Counted from the first letter of the stretch, positions 1 through 10,578 are shown. The stretch is DNA of 64,000 nt from Serripes groenlandicus (GCA_031761405.1 JASEVX010000007.1:36460849-36524848), one strand, 5' to 3'. The notes: generated by a model from the letters alone, not told the origin. Program-made: numbers and translations.

Positions 1-131
1 CGGCCAGAAGCCATATTTTGTCTGGCCTATTTCTTACAACCACTGGGTGGAATTCAATAGAATTTTACATGAGGAGATGTGCATATCCTAAAGGGGTTAC
101 GATTGCATGCTATTTTACAGAGTTATGGCCC

Positions 132-229
132 TTTTACTTATTAAGTTATGGTGTAGGTCAAGGTGCTGTTTAGGGAATATTTTACTTATTAAGTTATGGT
201 GTAGGTCAAGGTGCTGTTTAGGGAATATT
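132..229. repeat. Two-copy 49-bp tandem duplication
   Basis: The segment beginning TTTACTTATTAAGTTATGG and ending TTTAGGGAATA occurs twice in immediate succession (132-180 and 181-229) with no visible difference, so the duplication is young. The rest of 1-460 shows no gene; the first 27 bases hold a GGCCAGA...TCTGGCC inverted pair. Confidence 0.85.
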
Positions 230-463
230 TATCATCTTCAGTGATAGTTTTAGTTTGTTTATTTATAATATTAAAGAAATCATGTTTTCACTTGTATTTC
301 ACAGTACTGTTTTACTCAAAAGTACCGTATTTCATTTGCCTTGCATTAATGGCTCAATGATAACACAAATAAATTAAGTATCATGTAAATGGCAGATTTT
401 TTATCTCATGGTTAGAATGAGCTAGGGTACTGATTTTTATGGTTGTACATGCAGTATAATTAC

Positions 464-1829
464 GTCTCCCCTATAACATGGGGGTGACATATTGTTTTTG
501 CCCGTTCCGTCCGTCCGTCCTTCCGTCTGTCACACTTGTTTCCGCTCAATAACTGAAGAACGCTTAAGCGTAGGAACTTCATACTTGGTATGCAGGTTGG
601 TCATGACCAGTAGCTGACCCCTATTGATTTTGATAACAGAAGGTCAAAGGTCAAGGTCATGGTGACCTTGTGAGGTAAAAAATGGTTTCCACTCAATAAC
701 TGAAGAATGCTTTGGCTGAGGAACTCCATTCGTGGTATGCCGGTTGTCCATGCCTAGTAGAAGAGCCCTATTGATTTTGAGGTCAGTACGTCTAAAGTCA
801 AGGTCACAGTGACCATGAGCTTGAAAGGTCACAGTGACAATGAGCTGATAAATAGTTTTTGCTTGGGCCCAGGAACTTCATACTTGATGTGCAGGTTGGT
901 CACCACCAGCAAATGACCCCTATTAATTTTAAGGTCACTACGTCAAAGGTCAAGGTCACAGTGGTCAAGGTCACATCTGTCACACTTGTTTCCGCTCAAT
1001 AACTGAAGAACGCTTGGGCATAGGATCTTCATTCTTGGTATACAGGTTGGTCATGACCAGTAGATGACACCTAGTGATTTTGATGTCAGAAGGTCAAAGG
1101 TCAAGGTCATGGTGACCTTGTGAGGTAAAAAATGGTTTCCCCTCAATAACTGAAGAATGCTTGGGCCGAGGAACTCCATACTTGGTATGCAGGTTGGCCA
1201 TGCCCAGTAGAAGACCCTATTAATTTTGAGGTCAAAGTCAAGGTCACAGTGACCTTGAGCTGAAAGGTCACAGTGACAATGAGCTGAAACCTTGTTTTTG
1301 CTTAATAACTGTAGAATGCTTTGGCCATGGAAGTTAATACTTGGTGTGCAGGTTGGTCACCACCAGTAGATGACCCCTATTGGTTTTGAGGTCACTAGCT
1401 TAAAGGTCAAGGTCATGGTAACCTTCAGCTGAAAAATGGTTTCCTCTCAATAACTAAAGAATGCTTATGTTGAGGAACTTCATACCTTGTGCAGGTTGGT
1501 CCTAACCAGTAAATGACCTTTATTGAATTTGTTTGATTTTGAGGTCAAATGTCAAAGGTCACGGTAACCTTCAGCTGAAAAATGTGTTGTACTCAATAAC
1601 GCTTATACCCAGGAACTTCATACTTGGTGTGCAGGTTTGTCACTAGCAGCAAATGACCCCTATTGATTTTGAGGTCACTAGGTCAAAGACCAAGGTCATG
1701 GTAACCCTCAGTTGAAAAATGGTTTCCGCTCAATAACTGAGGATTGTCACTGTTGCTTCATCTCCAGTCCAAAACTAAAAAAATCATCTCCATCATTTCT
1801 TTTCCTCCCGACCACACAAATGGGGAGAC
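464..1829. mobile_element. Non-autonomous element with internal tandem units, ends GTCTCCCC / GGGGAGAC
   Basis: The inverted motif GTCTCCCC lies at 464 and GGGGAGAC at 1822-1829. After the left motif comes a CCGT/CCGTCCGTCC stretch, then roughly eight diverged units of about 150 bp from 540 to 1745. Each unit contains CTCAATAACTGAAGAA, GGAACTTCATACTTGGT, a GCAGGTTGGTCA core and AGGTCAAAGGTCAAGGTCA. A short A/T hairpin tail and CTCTAG follow the right motif. Subterminal inverted motifs, a microsatellite, core tandem units and a 3' hairpin resemble Helentron-like (pearl/DINE-type) non-autonomous elements of molluscs; that classification is inference. No open frame of note. Confidence 0.55.
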
Positions 1830-1908
1830 AAGCGCTTTTTCAAAAAAGCAATCTCTAGTTATTTCTAGTTGTCACATGAAATTTACAACATATTGTCATT
1901 TGTTTTAG

Positions 1909-2036
1909 GTGAACTGTTCAACAACTTTCATTTGACGGCCACAGAGGAGAAGACCAGGATCTGGATGAAAACACTGGTTCCCAAGCTCAACAACAAAATA
2001 AGGGCATCCGAAATAATAAATACAATTAAAAGATAA
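1909..2036 (+). CDS. Terminal coding exon of an unidentified + strand gene
   Basis: A T-rich tract ending TTTGTTTTAG at 1908 is a good acceptor. The following 128 bases read, after two bases completing a split codon, 41 codons and a TAA stop at 2034-2036. The peptide starts ELFNNFHLTATEEKTRIWMK, runs on through a VPKLNNKIRASE segment and ends in INTIKR. It is charged and helix-prone without low complexity, unlike translations of the surrounding repeats. AATAAA hexamers follow within ten bases. Upstream exons lie outside the window or beyond the tandem element at 464-1829. I do not recognise the family. Exon status rests on acceptor, codon-like composition and polyadenylation signal together. 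Confidence 0.6.
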
Positions 2037-2040
2037 ATTA

Positions 2041-2046
2041 AATAAA
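2041..2046 (+). promoter_or_regulatory. Polyadenylation signal AATAAA
   Basis: AATAAA five bases after the stop codon of the exon ending at 2036, within an A-rich stretch containing further AATAAA/AATAAT variants. It supports that exon being the 3' end of a gene. Confidence 0.5.
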
Positions 2047-2111
2047 ATAAAACTTTGTTAGATATTTGAGCTCATAATTTATAGTTGATTTAAACTGCAT
2101 GACTTCTAACT

Positions 2112-2185
2112 ACACCTGAGCACAAAGTGACAGGTGAGCTATTGTGATCACTTGTCGTCATCTATCTGTCTGTTCACATTTTTTT
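2112..2185. repeat. Fragment of the GCTCACC dispersed repeat
   Basis: Contains CACCTGAGCACAAAGTGAC, GGTGAGCTATTGTGATC and CTGTCTGTTC. It matches the start of the longer copy at 37588 (AGCTCACCAGAGCACAAAGTG). Confidence 0.5.
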
Positions 2186-2351
2186 ACAATCAGTTTGTAA
2201 TTATGTTTTCCTTTCAATTCTAAATTTTTATGTATATATCTTTTGAACATTCACAGAGGTCACAACACTGATTTTAGATGTTCTTGAACACATTTAACTC
2301 AAATTTCAATGTTACTTTGCTCCTTTCTCTGACTGAAATCTCAACAAAACT

Positions 2352-2697
2352 ATGGGATGCTGGTTGGATCCCACTGGGATAAAGGTGGGACCCACTGGGA
2401 AAATTGGTCGGGATGCCACTGGGATAAGGGTGGGATCCCACTGGGATGATGGTGGGATCCCACTGGGACAAGGGTGGGATCCCACTGGGACAAGCATGGG
2501 ATCCCACTGGGATAGGGTGGGATCCCACTGGGATGGTGGTGGGATCCCACTGGGAAAATTGGTCGGGATCCCACTGGGATAAGGGTGGGACCCACTGGGA
2601 TGATGGTGGGATCCCGACCAATTTTCCCGGTGGGTCCCGGTGGGATCCCAATTGGAATCCCACTGGGATCCCACCCTCATCCCAGTGGGATTTCCAG
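2352..2697. repeat. GGGATCCCACTGGGA minisatellite with terminal fold-back
   Basis: About 13 tandem units of 21-25 bp built on TGGGATCCCACTGGGA plus a variable linker (TAAGGGT, ACAAGCA, TGATGGT). Many contain a BamHI site. The last units (from about 2605) run in opposite orientation: AAATTGGTCGGGATCCCA near 2555 is answered by TGGGATCCCGACCAATTTT near 2607. The array can therefore fold on itself. Open frames through it on both strands (PSGIPP-type repeats) are a by-product of the unit length. Confidence 0.85.
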
Positions 2698-2758
2698 TCA
2701 AATTTTCTGTGGGGTATTGCCTAGAAAATAAAACCTTTTTGGAAAATGTGGGTCTATT

Positions 2759-2973
2759 AATCCTTTTACATAAATAGACGCATTTTGACGCATCTGCAGC
2801 AGATGACTTTTGAATACAATGTTACAAAATGAGAAATTGCTCAAAGCATGCAATTCCTCCTTTTGCTAGGTTTTCAACTTTTTTCAGTAATTAAATCTTT
2901 ATTTATAGAGAGTTTTTTTGCCGAAATGTTTTTAAAGTCTGCTGGTATTTGCTGTTTGTGGGAAAGAGTTAAC
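2759..2973 (+). mobile_element. TTAA MITE, old diverged copy
   Basis: Runs from TTTTACATAAATAGACGC to GTGGGAAAGAGTTAA with CATCTGCAGCAGATGAC on the left and the central GAAATTGCTC hairpin diverged. It belongs to the older 'CCCACAT/ACGCATTTTGACGCAT' end type. Confidence 0.7.
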
Positions 2974-3169
2974 ATACATGATGAGCAACGACCTCAGAAG
3001 GGCCAGGCTTATCAGTTGTAAGTATCATTGTCTTATCTTCCTGATCCGACTACAGGTGAAAACATTCTGGGAGAAGGAGAAATTGCTCATTAAGAAGGTT
3101 TTGGAATTATCATCTGCTACATAGAACGTTAGCATCAAAAGTCATCTATATGACAGAAAGGTATAATAA

Positions 3170-3300
3170 ACCCTTTCCCACATACAAACAAATCATCAGA
3201 ACAGGACTGGAAACATGTAGACAAAAATATGGAAAAATGTTTTCAAAAGTCGTTTGCTGCAGAGGCATCAGAAAGCTTCTGTATGTGGGAAAGGTTTAAC
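3170..3300 (-). mobile_element. TTAA MITE, internally deleted old copy
   Basis: Ends CCCTTTCCCACATAC and GTATGTGGGAAAGG, with GTCGTTTGCTGCAGAGGCAT intact on the right. The central hairpin is missing, leaving about 130 bp. A further hairpin-only relic lies at 3056-3165. Confidence 0.7.
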
Positions 3301-3548
3301 AGCAACCATAGTAAAGACACATACCATTAGAATGTCGGAGCGAGAGGGGCCGGGCTTATCAGCTGTAAGTATCAGTGTCTTATCTGCAGGATCTGTGTTT
3401 TCAATAACAATAAGTGTCTCCTATAATTCACCGCCACATTAATGTAATGGATACATATTTAGTTCATTATCACACCTATTGCCTATTTTCCATTTTAAAA
3501 TCGCATATTTTTTGTTAGTGGCAGAGGCTCTACTTGTGCTATAAAACA

Positions 3549-3782
3549 AACCCTTTCCCTCATATAGAGGCTTTCTGATGCCTCTGCAGCAGACAGCTTT
3601 TTGAACACATTGTGACAACAGAAGAAATTGCTCAATACGAGCAATTTCTCCTTTTGCCACAATGTTTTCCACTTCTAGACATATTATAAGGTTATCCGTT
3701 CAATTAAAGAGATTTTCTATTTTTTGACAAAATATGTCCAAAATTGTCTGCTGCAGAATTGTCGTATGAGGGAAAGGGTTAA
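3549..3782 (+). mobile_element. TTAA MITE, young subfamily, full length
   Basis: CCCTTTCCCTCATATAGAGG on the left, TGCTGCAGAATTGTCGTATG on the right, central hairpin complete. Confidence 0.88.
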
Positions 3783-3833
3783 GGAACGCATGTGCTGCAT
3801 GTGCGGCCTGCCAATAACCAATAAGCTTATATC

Positions 3834-4045
3834 TAACCCTTTCCCAACCTCTAGATGCATTTTGACGCATTTGAAAACATTGTCGCGAAAGAAGAAATTG
3901 CTCGTAACGAGCAATTTCTCCTTTTGCAACAATGTTTTCAACTCTATGTAATGATTATACTTCCATTAATTTAGATTTCACATATCATTGCCCATAGGTG
4001 TTCAAAGTCGTCTGCTGCAGATTTGTTGTATATGGGAAAGGGTGA
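3834..4045 (+). mobile_element. TTAA MITE, older subfamily
   Basis: Begins TAACCCTTTCCCAACC and ends TATGGGAAAGGGTGAA. The hairpin arms GAAATTGCTCGTAACGAGC are intact; the left CTGCAGCAG arm is lost. The following 580 bases (4046-4628) show no gene or clear repeat. Confidence 0.78.
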
Positions 4046-4627
4046 AGACAAGACACACAGACAAACAATGGAGAAGTGATCCCAAGTGTCATCTAAGACA
4101 AAATCCGTAAAATCAACATTATTTATAATCATATCAGTCACATGGAGCGATTATTACAAGTTCTTATTGCATCTGAGTACAGTGCATCAGTGAAGACTTG
4201 GGGCAAACACACAGTCCTCTCTGTCTGCCTAGATGTTAATTTTTCATGTCAATACATGTACATCTTATGGCAGAAAACTAGAAGTATTGCCCCATTGATG
4301 TAATGTGTAATAATGTCAAAGTGGCTTAGCATGAAACTATATACATAATTTATGAAGCAGATACATATGTTTCGCACTGAGCCAATGCGCTGTTTGTTTT
4401 TTATAAGTAAGTCATTGATGAAAGTCTTCTGAAGATCAATCGAAGGTTGCACAATCAAGTAAAGAATCTAATGTATTTGCTTCAAATTATTCACCAGAAG
4501 GTCAAGTGAATAATGCCCCAGAAGTAACCGGCTACCTTTTTCTACAATATGGGAATTTTCCTATTTCTATCCAAGGAGACACAGGTTCCACATTCCCTAG
4601 ATTTAAATTTAGATTCAGTTCTCAGTG

Positions 4628-4871
4628 TTTAACACTTTCCCACACACACCAAATTTGCAGGAAACGACATTGAAAACATCTATTACAAAAATATAGAGAA
4701 CATATCTTACTATGAATTTAAAGATTCAATCATTGAATTGAGTTAAAAAATAATGTGGCACAATGCGAAATTGCTTACTATGAGCCATTTCTCCTTTTGC
4801 CACAGTGTTTTCAAAAGTCGTCCGCAACACATGTGTTAAAGCATGTCTGCATGCAGGTGGGAAAGGGGTTA
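4628..4871 (-). mobile_element. TTAA MITE, older subfamily
   Basis: AACACTTTCCCACACAC on the left and GGTGGGAAAGGGGTTAA on the right, with a degraded hairpin around 4760-4800. Confidence 0.68.
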
Positions 4872-5096
4872 AGATATGAAAGATTCTATCACACCATTCT
4901 TATCCAACAGAATTACATTAACACTTCAACAAGTAGATTAACCTGTTACATATCATGTCATTTCACACATCTGTGGAACATTACAGCAAAAAAACAAATG
5001 GACAAAGTAAAGAAATAATTGCAAGACTGGAATACTTTGTAAATGGAGAACAAGCTCTTTTCTTGCAATGTTTCTGTAAATGTTTTAAAAATCCAT

Positions 5097-5332
5097 TAAC
5101 CCTCACCCACAACCCCACATAGATCCTTAATATGGAGCAGATATATTTGAAAACTATGGAAAATCTGTACAACAGAAAGAATTAGAATTCAGAAGAGTTG
5201 AAAACATTCGAGACAAATGGGGCAATTATTGCTCCTAGAAACCAATTTCTCTTTATACAACAACATTTTAAACTGTCGTCTGCTGCCTGCAGATGTGTTA
5301 AAATGCATTCTGTATAGGTGGGAAAGGGTTAA
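5097..5332 (-). mobile_element. TTAA MITE, degraded copy
   Basis: Left end TTAACCCTCACCCACA is decayed. The right half (GTCGTCTGCTGCCTGCAG to GGTGGGAAAGGGTTAA) is clear and carries a small CTGC duplication. Confidence 0.6.
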
Positions 5333-5448
5333 GCGCAAAGGGAGGAAGAGAGAATGTTTCATTATAACTTCTACCAGTAGATTATGGCCTGACAAGTCTG
5401 ACACACCCATAAGCAATAACTCAAAACAGTTTATTTCTGTAGAGTCTT

Positions 5449-5676
5449 CACCCTTTCCCTCATATAGACGCTTTATGACGCCTCTGCAGCAGACAGCTTT
5501 TTGAAAACATAGTGACAAAAGGAGAAATTGCACAAAACGTGCAATTTCTCCTTTTGCCACAATGTTTTCCACTTTTGGTCATAGGTTATCCATTTAATTA
5601 TGGAGATTTTCTATGTTTTAACAAAATATGTTCAAAGTCGTCTGCTGCAGATTTGTCGTATGAGGGAATGGGTTAA
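5449..5676 (+). mobile_element. TTAA MITE, young subfamily, full length
   Basis: CACCCTTTCCCTCATATAG to GTATGAGGGAATGGGTTAA. The left TTAA has mutated and the loop of the hairpin reads GCACAAAACGTGC instead of GCTCAAAACGAGC, with compensating changes on both sides of the stem. Confidence 0.85.
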
Positions 5677-5769
5677 ATGATATGCATCTAAAAGAATTTG
5701 GTTACAGTGTATTTTCTTATAGCTCTTGTAAATAGATTTATCTGGGCTAAATGCCGTTTTTAACAATTT

Positions 5770-6010
5770 AAACCCTTTCCCACCTACAGACACATCTTGA
5801 CGCAATAGCAGCAGACGACTTTTGAAAGCATTGTGGCCAAAGAAGAAATTGCTCAAAACAAGCAATATCTCCTTTTGCCGCAACATTTTCAACTGTATTC
5901 TGTAATAATATATTCATTTTAAATTTTATAGAGACTTTTCATATTTTATACTAAATGTTTTCAAAGTCATCTACTGCGGAGATGCTGTATGTTACCAGGG
6001 AGAGGGTTAA
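5770..6010 (+). mobile_element. TTAA MITE, older subfamily
   Basis: AAACCCTTTCCCACCTACAG to CAGGGAGAGGGTTAA; 'GACACATCTTGACGCA' left end. Confidence 0.72.
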
Positions 6011-6017
6011 ATCATAT

Positions 6018-6185
6018 CAAGGCAGCCAGCTGACACCTACCCACGTGATTTCATGGCTTTCTCACACCATTACTCCACATGACAGTCATTCAAAGCAACT
6101 TGCTGCTTTTCTACATAGAACATTATAGCCCATTGGTGGAATACTAATGGCACAATGTCACATTGACTTTTGTCAAATGTCTCAT
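6018..6185 (-). mobile_element. SINE family A fragment, degraded
   Basis: Minus-strand tail region: GGCAGCCAGCTGACACCTAC, CACGTGATTTCATGGCTTTC, CAACTTGCTGCTTTTC and TGACTTTTGTCAA match the better copy at 8676-9040. Confidence 0.55.
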
Positions 6186-6479
6186 ACATTATTTGAAACA
6201 TTGTTGGGAATGAAGTTTTGATTTTAGAATAAAGTTTTCAAACTTGTTATGTATGTATCAGAGCTGCAGGTATATTGTACATGTACATGTATGATCTTTC
6301 TGCAGAAGAGAATAAATTTCATCTCTATCCCAGGAAAATGGTTTAAACAGAAATATCAGTTAACTCTTTTACAGACACAGACGACTTTCAAAAACATGTG
6401 AGAAATTGATGAAAACAAGCAAGTTCACTTTTTCTCACAATGTTATCTCCTTTTCTTTAAAGATATGCTATTATCTCTC

Positions 6480-6671
6480 AATGGCTCTGCAGCCGACGAC
6501 TTTTGAAAATGTTGTGGCAAAAGGTGTGATTGCTCGATCATAATGAGCAATTTCACCACTTGCCACAATGTTTTCAAATCTATGAAATGATTAATTGAAT
6601 ACAGATATGCGATAATTTTGCACTAAATACAGTCGTCAGCTGCAGATTTGTTGTAAGTAGGAAAGGATTAA
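6480..6671 (+). mobile_element. TTAA MITE, older subfamily, left end lost
   Basis: GGCTCTGCAGCCGACGACTT, hairpin, and GTTGTAAGTAGGAAAGGATTAA. A second degraded piece precedes it at 6361-6440. Nothing recognisable follows until 7111. Confidence 0.65.
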
Positions 6672-7110
6672 ATACCTTGTATAATAACAAATTGTTACAA
6701 ACCTGTTCCAACACTGTTTTTACAGTTATCTAATCAGGCGACATATCTATGTTCTGTATAACAGATCTTGTGTCAGGGGTACAAGATTACAGGGTGAGAT
6801 CTACAGAGATAACAACGGCCATGATTACACATGTTTAACTGGCACATGGATCCACTTCTCTCAGAAATTATCATCTCTTTGTATTAGCAGTAACAAATTA
6901 TCCATCAACCCGCATCATACTCATCACAGAACAATTAAGATACTGGGTGTAATTGTGTTTTCACTTTTTACTTATAAACCATTTTTTAATCCCGTCTGTT
7001 CTGAGTAATATCTGATGTAGAAAAAAAGCTTAAACACCTGGAAAATTTTGATCATAATTTTGATAAAGATTTGAACTTGAAAACATAGTAGGGAAAAAGA
7101 AAAACTTGAT

Positions 7111-7338
7111 TAACCCTTTCCCTAATACCACAAATCTGCAGCAGACGACTTTGAAAACATACATGAAAACATTTGGGAACTCCCTTTAAATGAATGTACA
7201 ATAACTGAATAGAGTCGAAAACATGGCGACAAAAGGAGAAAATTGCTCGTTTGTCAATTTCTTCTTTTGTAGCCATGTTTTCAAAAAGACAACTACTGCA
7301 GAGGCGTCAGAAAGTATCTATATGAGGGAAAGGGTTAA
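7111..7338 (-). mobile_element. TTAA MITE, full length
   Basis: TTAACCCTTTCCCTAATACC to TATGAGGGAAAGGGTTAA, with an intermediate left end (CACAAATCTGCAGCAGACGA). It mixes features of the old and young subfamilies. Confidence 0.85.
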
Positions 7339-7707
7339 TAATAAATTGAGCAATTTTCTCTTTTAATTTTCCACAATCTCTTCAAACGCAGTCTGCAGCG
7401 CGGAAGACAAGACGTAGATCTCAGAAGAAGTTTCAGTGTTTGTATGATATTTAAGCCACTAGATCAACAAGTTTTGATCTAATTAGTAAATTGGCAATTT
7501 AATTTTGATACAGTTTTTGCACAAGCTAATTATTCTCCTTTTTCTAGAATATTTTAAAAGGTCTTCTGCTGCAAAAGTCGTCTGCATGATATTTTATTGA
7601 CCCAGGTGAACGAGATCCTCTTAGTATCTTATCAATTTAGAACAAAAATTTATGTGCACCACTTGTGCACTTAGATTATCATCATAATGCCGTGATCATC
7701 CTACTTG

Positions 7708-8114
7708 AGATGCAAAACAAAACTCCCAATAAATAGTACCTGGTTCAAGAGACCACCTGTACACAAGGGCCTTACATTACCTGGATAATATACTGTTTAA
7801 CCCTTTCCCTCATACGACAATTATACAGCAGACGACTTTGAACATATTTTGTCAAAATATAGAAAATCTCTTTAATTGAATGGACAACCTATGACTAAAA
7901 GTGGAAAACATTGTGGCAAAAGGAGAAATTGCTCGTTTTGAGCGATTTCTTCTTTTGTCACTATGTTTTCAAAAAGCCATCTGCTGCAGAGGCATCAGAA
8001 AGCGTCTATATGAGGGAAAGGGTTAAGATGCAAAACAAAACTACCAATAAATAGTACCTGGTTCAAGAGACCACCTGTACACAAGCACCTTACATTACCT
8101 GGATAATATACTGT
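7708..8114. repeat. Direct duplication of a MITE flank
   Basis: A segment of about 88 bp, AGATGCAAAACAAAACTCCC to TAATATACTGTTTAA, occurs at 7708-7800 and again at 8026-8118 with only a few differences. Each copy runs directly into a TTAA MITE: a young one at 7797 in minus orientation and an old one at 8115 in plus orientation. Confidence 0.85.
7797..8026 (-). mobile_element. TTAA MITE, young subfamily, full length
   Basis: TTAACCCTTTCCCTCATACG to TATGAGGGAAAGGGTTAA. It lies between the two copies of the duplicated flank. Confidence 0.9.
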
Positions 8115-8336
8115 TTAACCCTTTCCCACTTATCAAAGACTAATCTGCAACAGAAGACTTTTAAAAACAGTGGCAAAAGGAGAAATTGATCATCATGAGC
8201 AATTTCTCCTTTAGCCGCAATGTTTTCAACTCTATTCAATAATATCCTTTCATTTATAGAGATTTTTAAGATTTTTCCCTTAATATATTCTCAAAAGACG
8301 GCTGCTACAGATTTATTGTAAGAGGCATAAGGGTTT
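8115..8336 (+). mobile_element. TTAA MITE, older subfamily
   Basis: TTAACCCTTTCCCACTTATC to GTAAGAGGCATAAGGGTTTA. The same external flank as the young copy at 7797 precedes it. Another decayed relic fills 8424-8640. Confidence 0.72.
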
Positions 8337-8675
8337 ATATAATCACTCAAGTCTATAAGTACTCTTTATTAATGGCCAATTTATTCCAAGAGATAAGCCA
8401 GCCAGTATGATTGTATTAACAGATTATCTGACATGATATTCTAAAAGTCGTCTGCTTCCAAAAACATCTGAGGAAAAATGTGTAATATCAGGAAAAGCGA
8501 CATTGCAATTTTGATACAATTTTGAGAACAGTGTGGAGAAAAGGAGAAATTGCTTGTTTCAAAGAAATTCACACATTCCTCACAGTCGTCTGCTTCATAG
8601 ACACAACAAGTAGTCTGTTTCAAGGAAAGGGGTCGGTTAACAAACAATATTTCAACCTTCTTTAATATTGATTGA

Positions 8676-9040
8676 TTGGGGTTTAACGCCGTTTTTAACA
8701 ATTTCTCAGTTATATCACGGCGGCCAGTTCACCTACTCATGCATTTCCTGGTTTTCTCACACCAGTCCTCCACACAACAATCTTCCAAAGCAACTGGCTG
8801 CTTTTCCACATAGACTTAGCCCAATGGTGGAAGAGGAATGACGCATGTCGCATAGACTTTTGTCAATCCTCGGAAAGAAAGTTGCCTTCTTTAGTATAAG
8901 CAATTGTTCCATATTCAAGATCTTTTTCACTCTATATCAATGGCGCAAAGAGAGAAAAACATGCAGCCAGTCCGGGGCTCTAACCCAGGACCTCTCGCTT
9001 TCAGGGCAAGTAATCTACTGACTGAGTTAACCGGGCTGCT
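8676..9040 (-). mobile_element. tRNA-derived SINE, family A, with internal insertion
   Basis: Read on the minus strand: a tRNA-like head (9040-8960, GCAGCCCGGTTAACTCAGT with the loop CCTGGGTTAGAGCCCCGGAC), then about 70 bp of foreign sequence (8880-8950), then the common body (GACAAAAGTC, CATGCGTCATTCCTCTTCCA, AGTAGGTGAACTGGCCGCCG) and the tail AACGGCGTTAAACCCCAA. The same body occurs at 31209, 18243 and 40985. Confidence 0.75.
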
Positions 9041-9116
9041 CACATGCACTATCTCCAATTCTGCATAAGTTTAGACCGTGACATTACAATTATACTTGTA
9101 TATTTTCACACCAGTT

Positions 9117-9505
9117 TAAACTCTTTCCCACATACAACAAATCTGCAGCAGACAACTTAAGAAAAGTAGTTATAAATGTAAGAGAATCTCTTTAAATGAT
9201 GGTATAACAATTGAATAGAGTTGAAAACATTGTGGCACAAGGAGAAATTGTTCATTATCAGCAATTGCTCCAATTGCCATAATGTTTTGAAAAGTGGGAA
9301 AGGGCTCTTAAATAGACGCTTTCTGATGTCTTAGGAGTTGATGACTTTTGAAAACATTGTGACAAAAGAAGATATAGCTCATAATGAGCAATTTCTACTT
9401 TTGCCACAATGTTTTCAACTCTATCTTTATAATGAACCTTGTATTTATGGAAATTTTTCAAGTTTTTGCCCATACATTTTCAAAGTGTTAAGGGGAATGA
9501 GTTAA
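9117..9505 (-). mobile_element. Two old TTAA MITEs joined end to end
   Basis: First part 9117-9306 (CTCTTTCCCACATACAAC to AAAGTGGGAAAGGGC), second 9307-9505 (ATAGACGCTTTCTGATGTC to GGGGAATGAGTTAA). Both hairpins are still recognisable. The ordinary-looking stretch 9506-9850 holds no supported feature. Confidence 0.62.
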
Positions 9506-9850
9506 TCCTGTTGATTGCTACTAAGCTCTGACTTTACGAAGCCAGTGCATCACCAGTATCACCAGGAGCCAGGTCTATCGGAACATTCGCGCTGTCTGAC
9601 CCGGCTCCATACTGTTAGCTGCTCAACACATCATAATGAACATTTTAATCTTGATATCCCTACAATTGGCTATGGACTCTTCCAAATCAGAAATTAGACG
9701 AATTGATATTAACAGTTCAGATTGACAGAGCTTAATTATTATACTCAAATACCCTCATTTACCTGGTTTAGAGACCACCTGTTTACAAAGACCTTCCATT
9801 AACTGATTAATAGATCACATTATCATCTCAGTCTGAAAATACTCCCTATA

Positions 9851-10078
9851 AACCTTTTCCCTCATACGACAATTCTACAGGAGACGACTTTGAACATATT
9901 TTGTCGATAAATAGAAAATCTCTATAATTGAATGGATAACCTATGACTTAAAGAGGAAAACATTGTGGCAAAAGGAGAAATTGCTTGTTTTGAGCAATTT
10001 CTTCTTTTGTCACTATGTTTTCAAAAAGCCGTCTGCTGCAGAGGCATCATAAAGCGTCTATATGAGGGAAAGGGTTAA
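9851..10078 (-). mobile_element. TTAA MITE, young subfamily, full length
   Basis: AAACCTTTTCCCTCATACG to TATGAGGGAAAGGGTTAA. Its right TTAA is also the left TTAA of the next element. Confidence 0.88.
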
Positions 10079-10302
10079 CCCTTTTCCACACACACAATGG
10101 ACAATGAGTCTGCAGCAGACCACTTTGAAATATTGGAAAATCTATACATTTGAAAATATTTCTAATTAAAAATTGAAAATGTATTGTGGCAAAATTAGAA
10201 ATTGATCATATTGAGCAATATCTCCTTTTGTGACAATGTTTTTCAAAATGTTGTCTGCTGCAGACATATAAAAATGTTTCTTTTTTCTGAGGAAAGGGTT
10301 AT
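10075..10302 (-). mobile_element. TTAA MITE, older subfamily, abutting copy
   Basis: TTAACCCTTTTCCACACAC to CTGAGGAAAGGGTTA. It shares one TTAA with the preceding element, as expected if one inserted at the other's flanking TTAA. Confidence 0.8.
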
Positions 10303-10578
10303 TAATTACCAATCCATCCATTCCAGCAGATGGGAAGGTATTATATTGAATTAATAACCCAAGAATCAAGAGCCACTAAATCATTAGTGAATCTTTTTTC
10401 CCTTTGAAATTATCCCACTATCATATAACAATAATGTAAATAACAAACACACTGACTAAGGAGGGGAAGGTTTTCTGACCTTGGCAAAATACCTGTATGG
10501 TCAGACTGTATGCTTTAGCTATAAATGATTGAAACCTTGACCTTGGACATGGCCAGCTTAAATTGTTTTCTTCTCTAA

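Noticed and set aside
2274..2724. Overlapping open frames with PSGIPP / GSHWD repeats
   Set aside because: Open in several frames on both strands because the minisatellite unit lacks stop codons; no start context or neighbouring exons.
5189..5572. Small proteins such as MENIVAKGEIARFVQFLLLS and relatives recurring across the window on both strands
   Set aside because: They are translations of the MITE hairpin (GAAAACATTGTGGCAAAAGG... strand) and appear wherever a copy sits. Frame and length vary, there are no splice signals, and the opposite strand of the same hairpin gives a similar peptide because it is palindromic.
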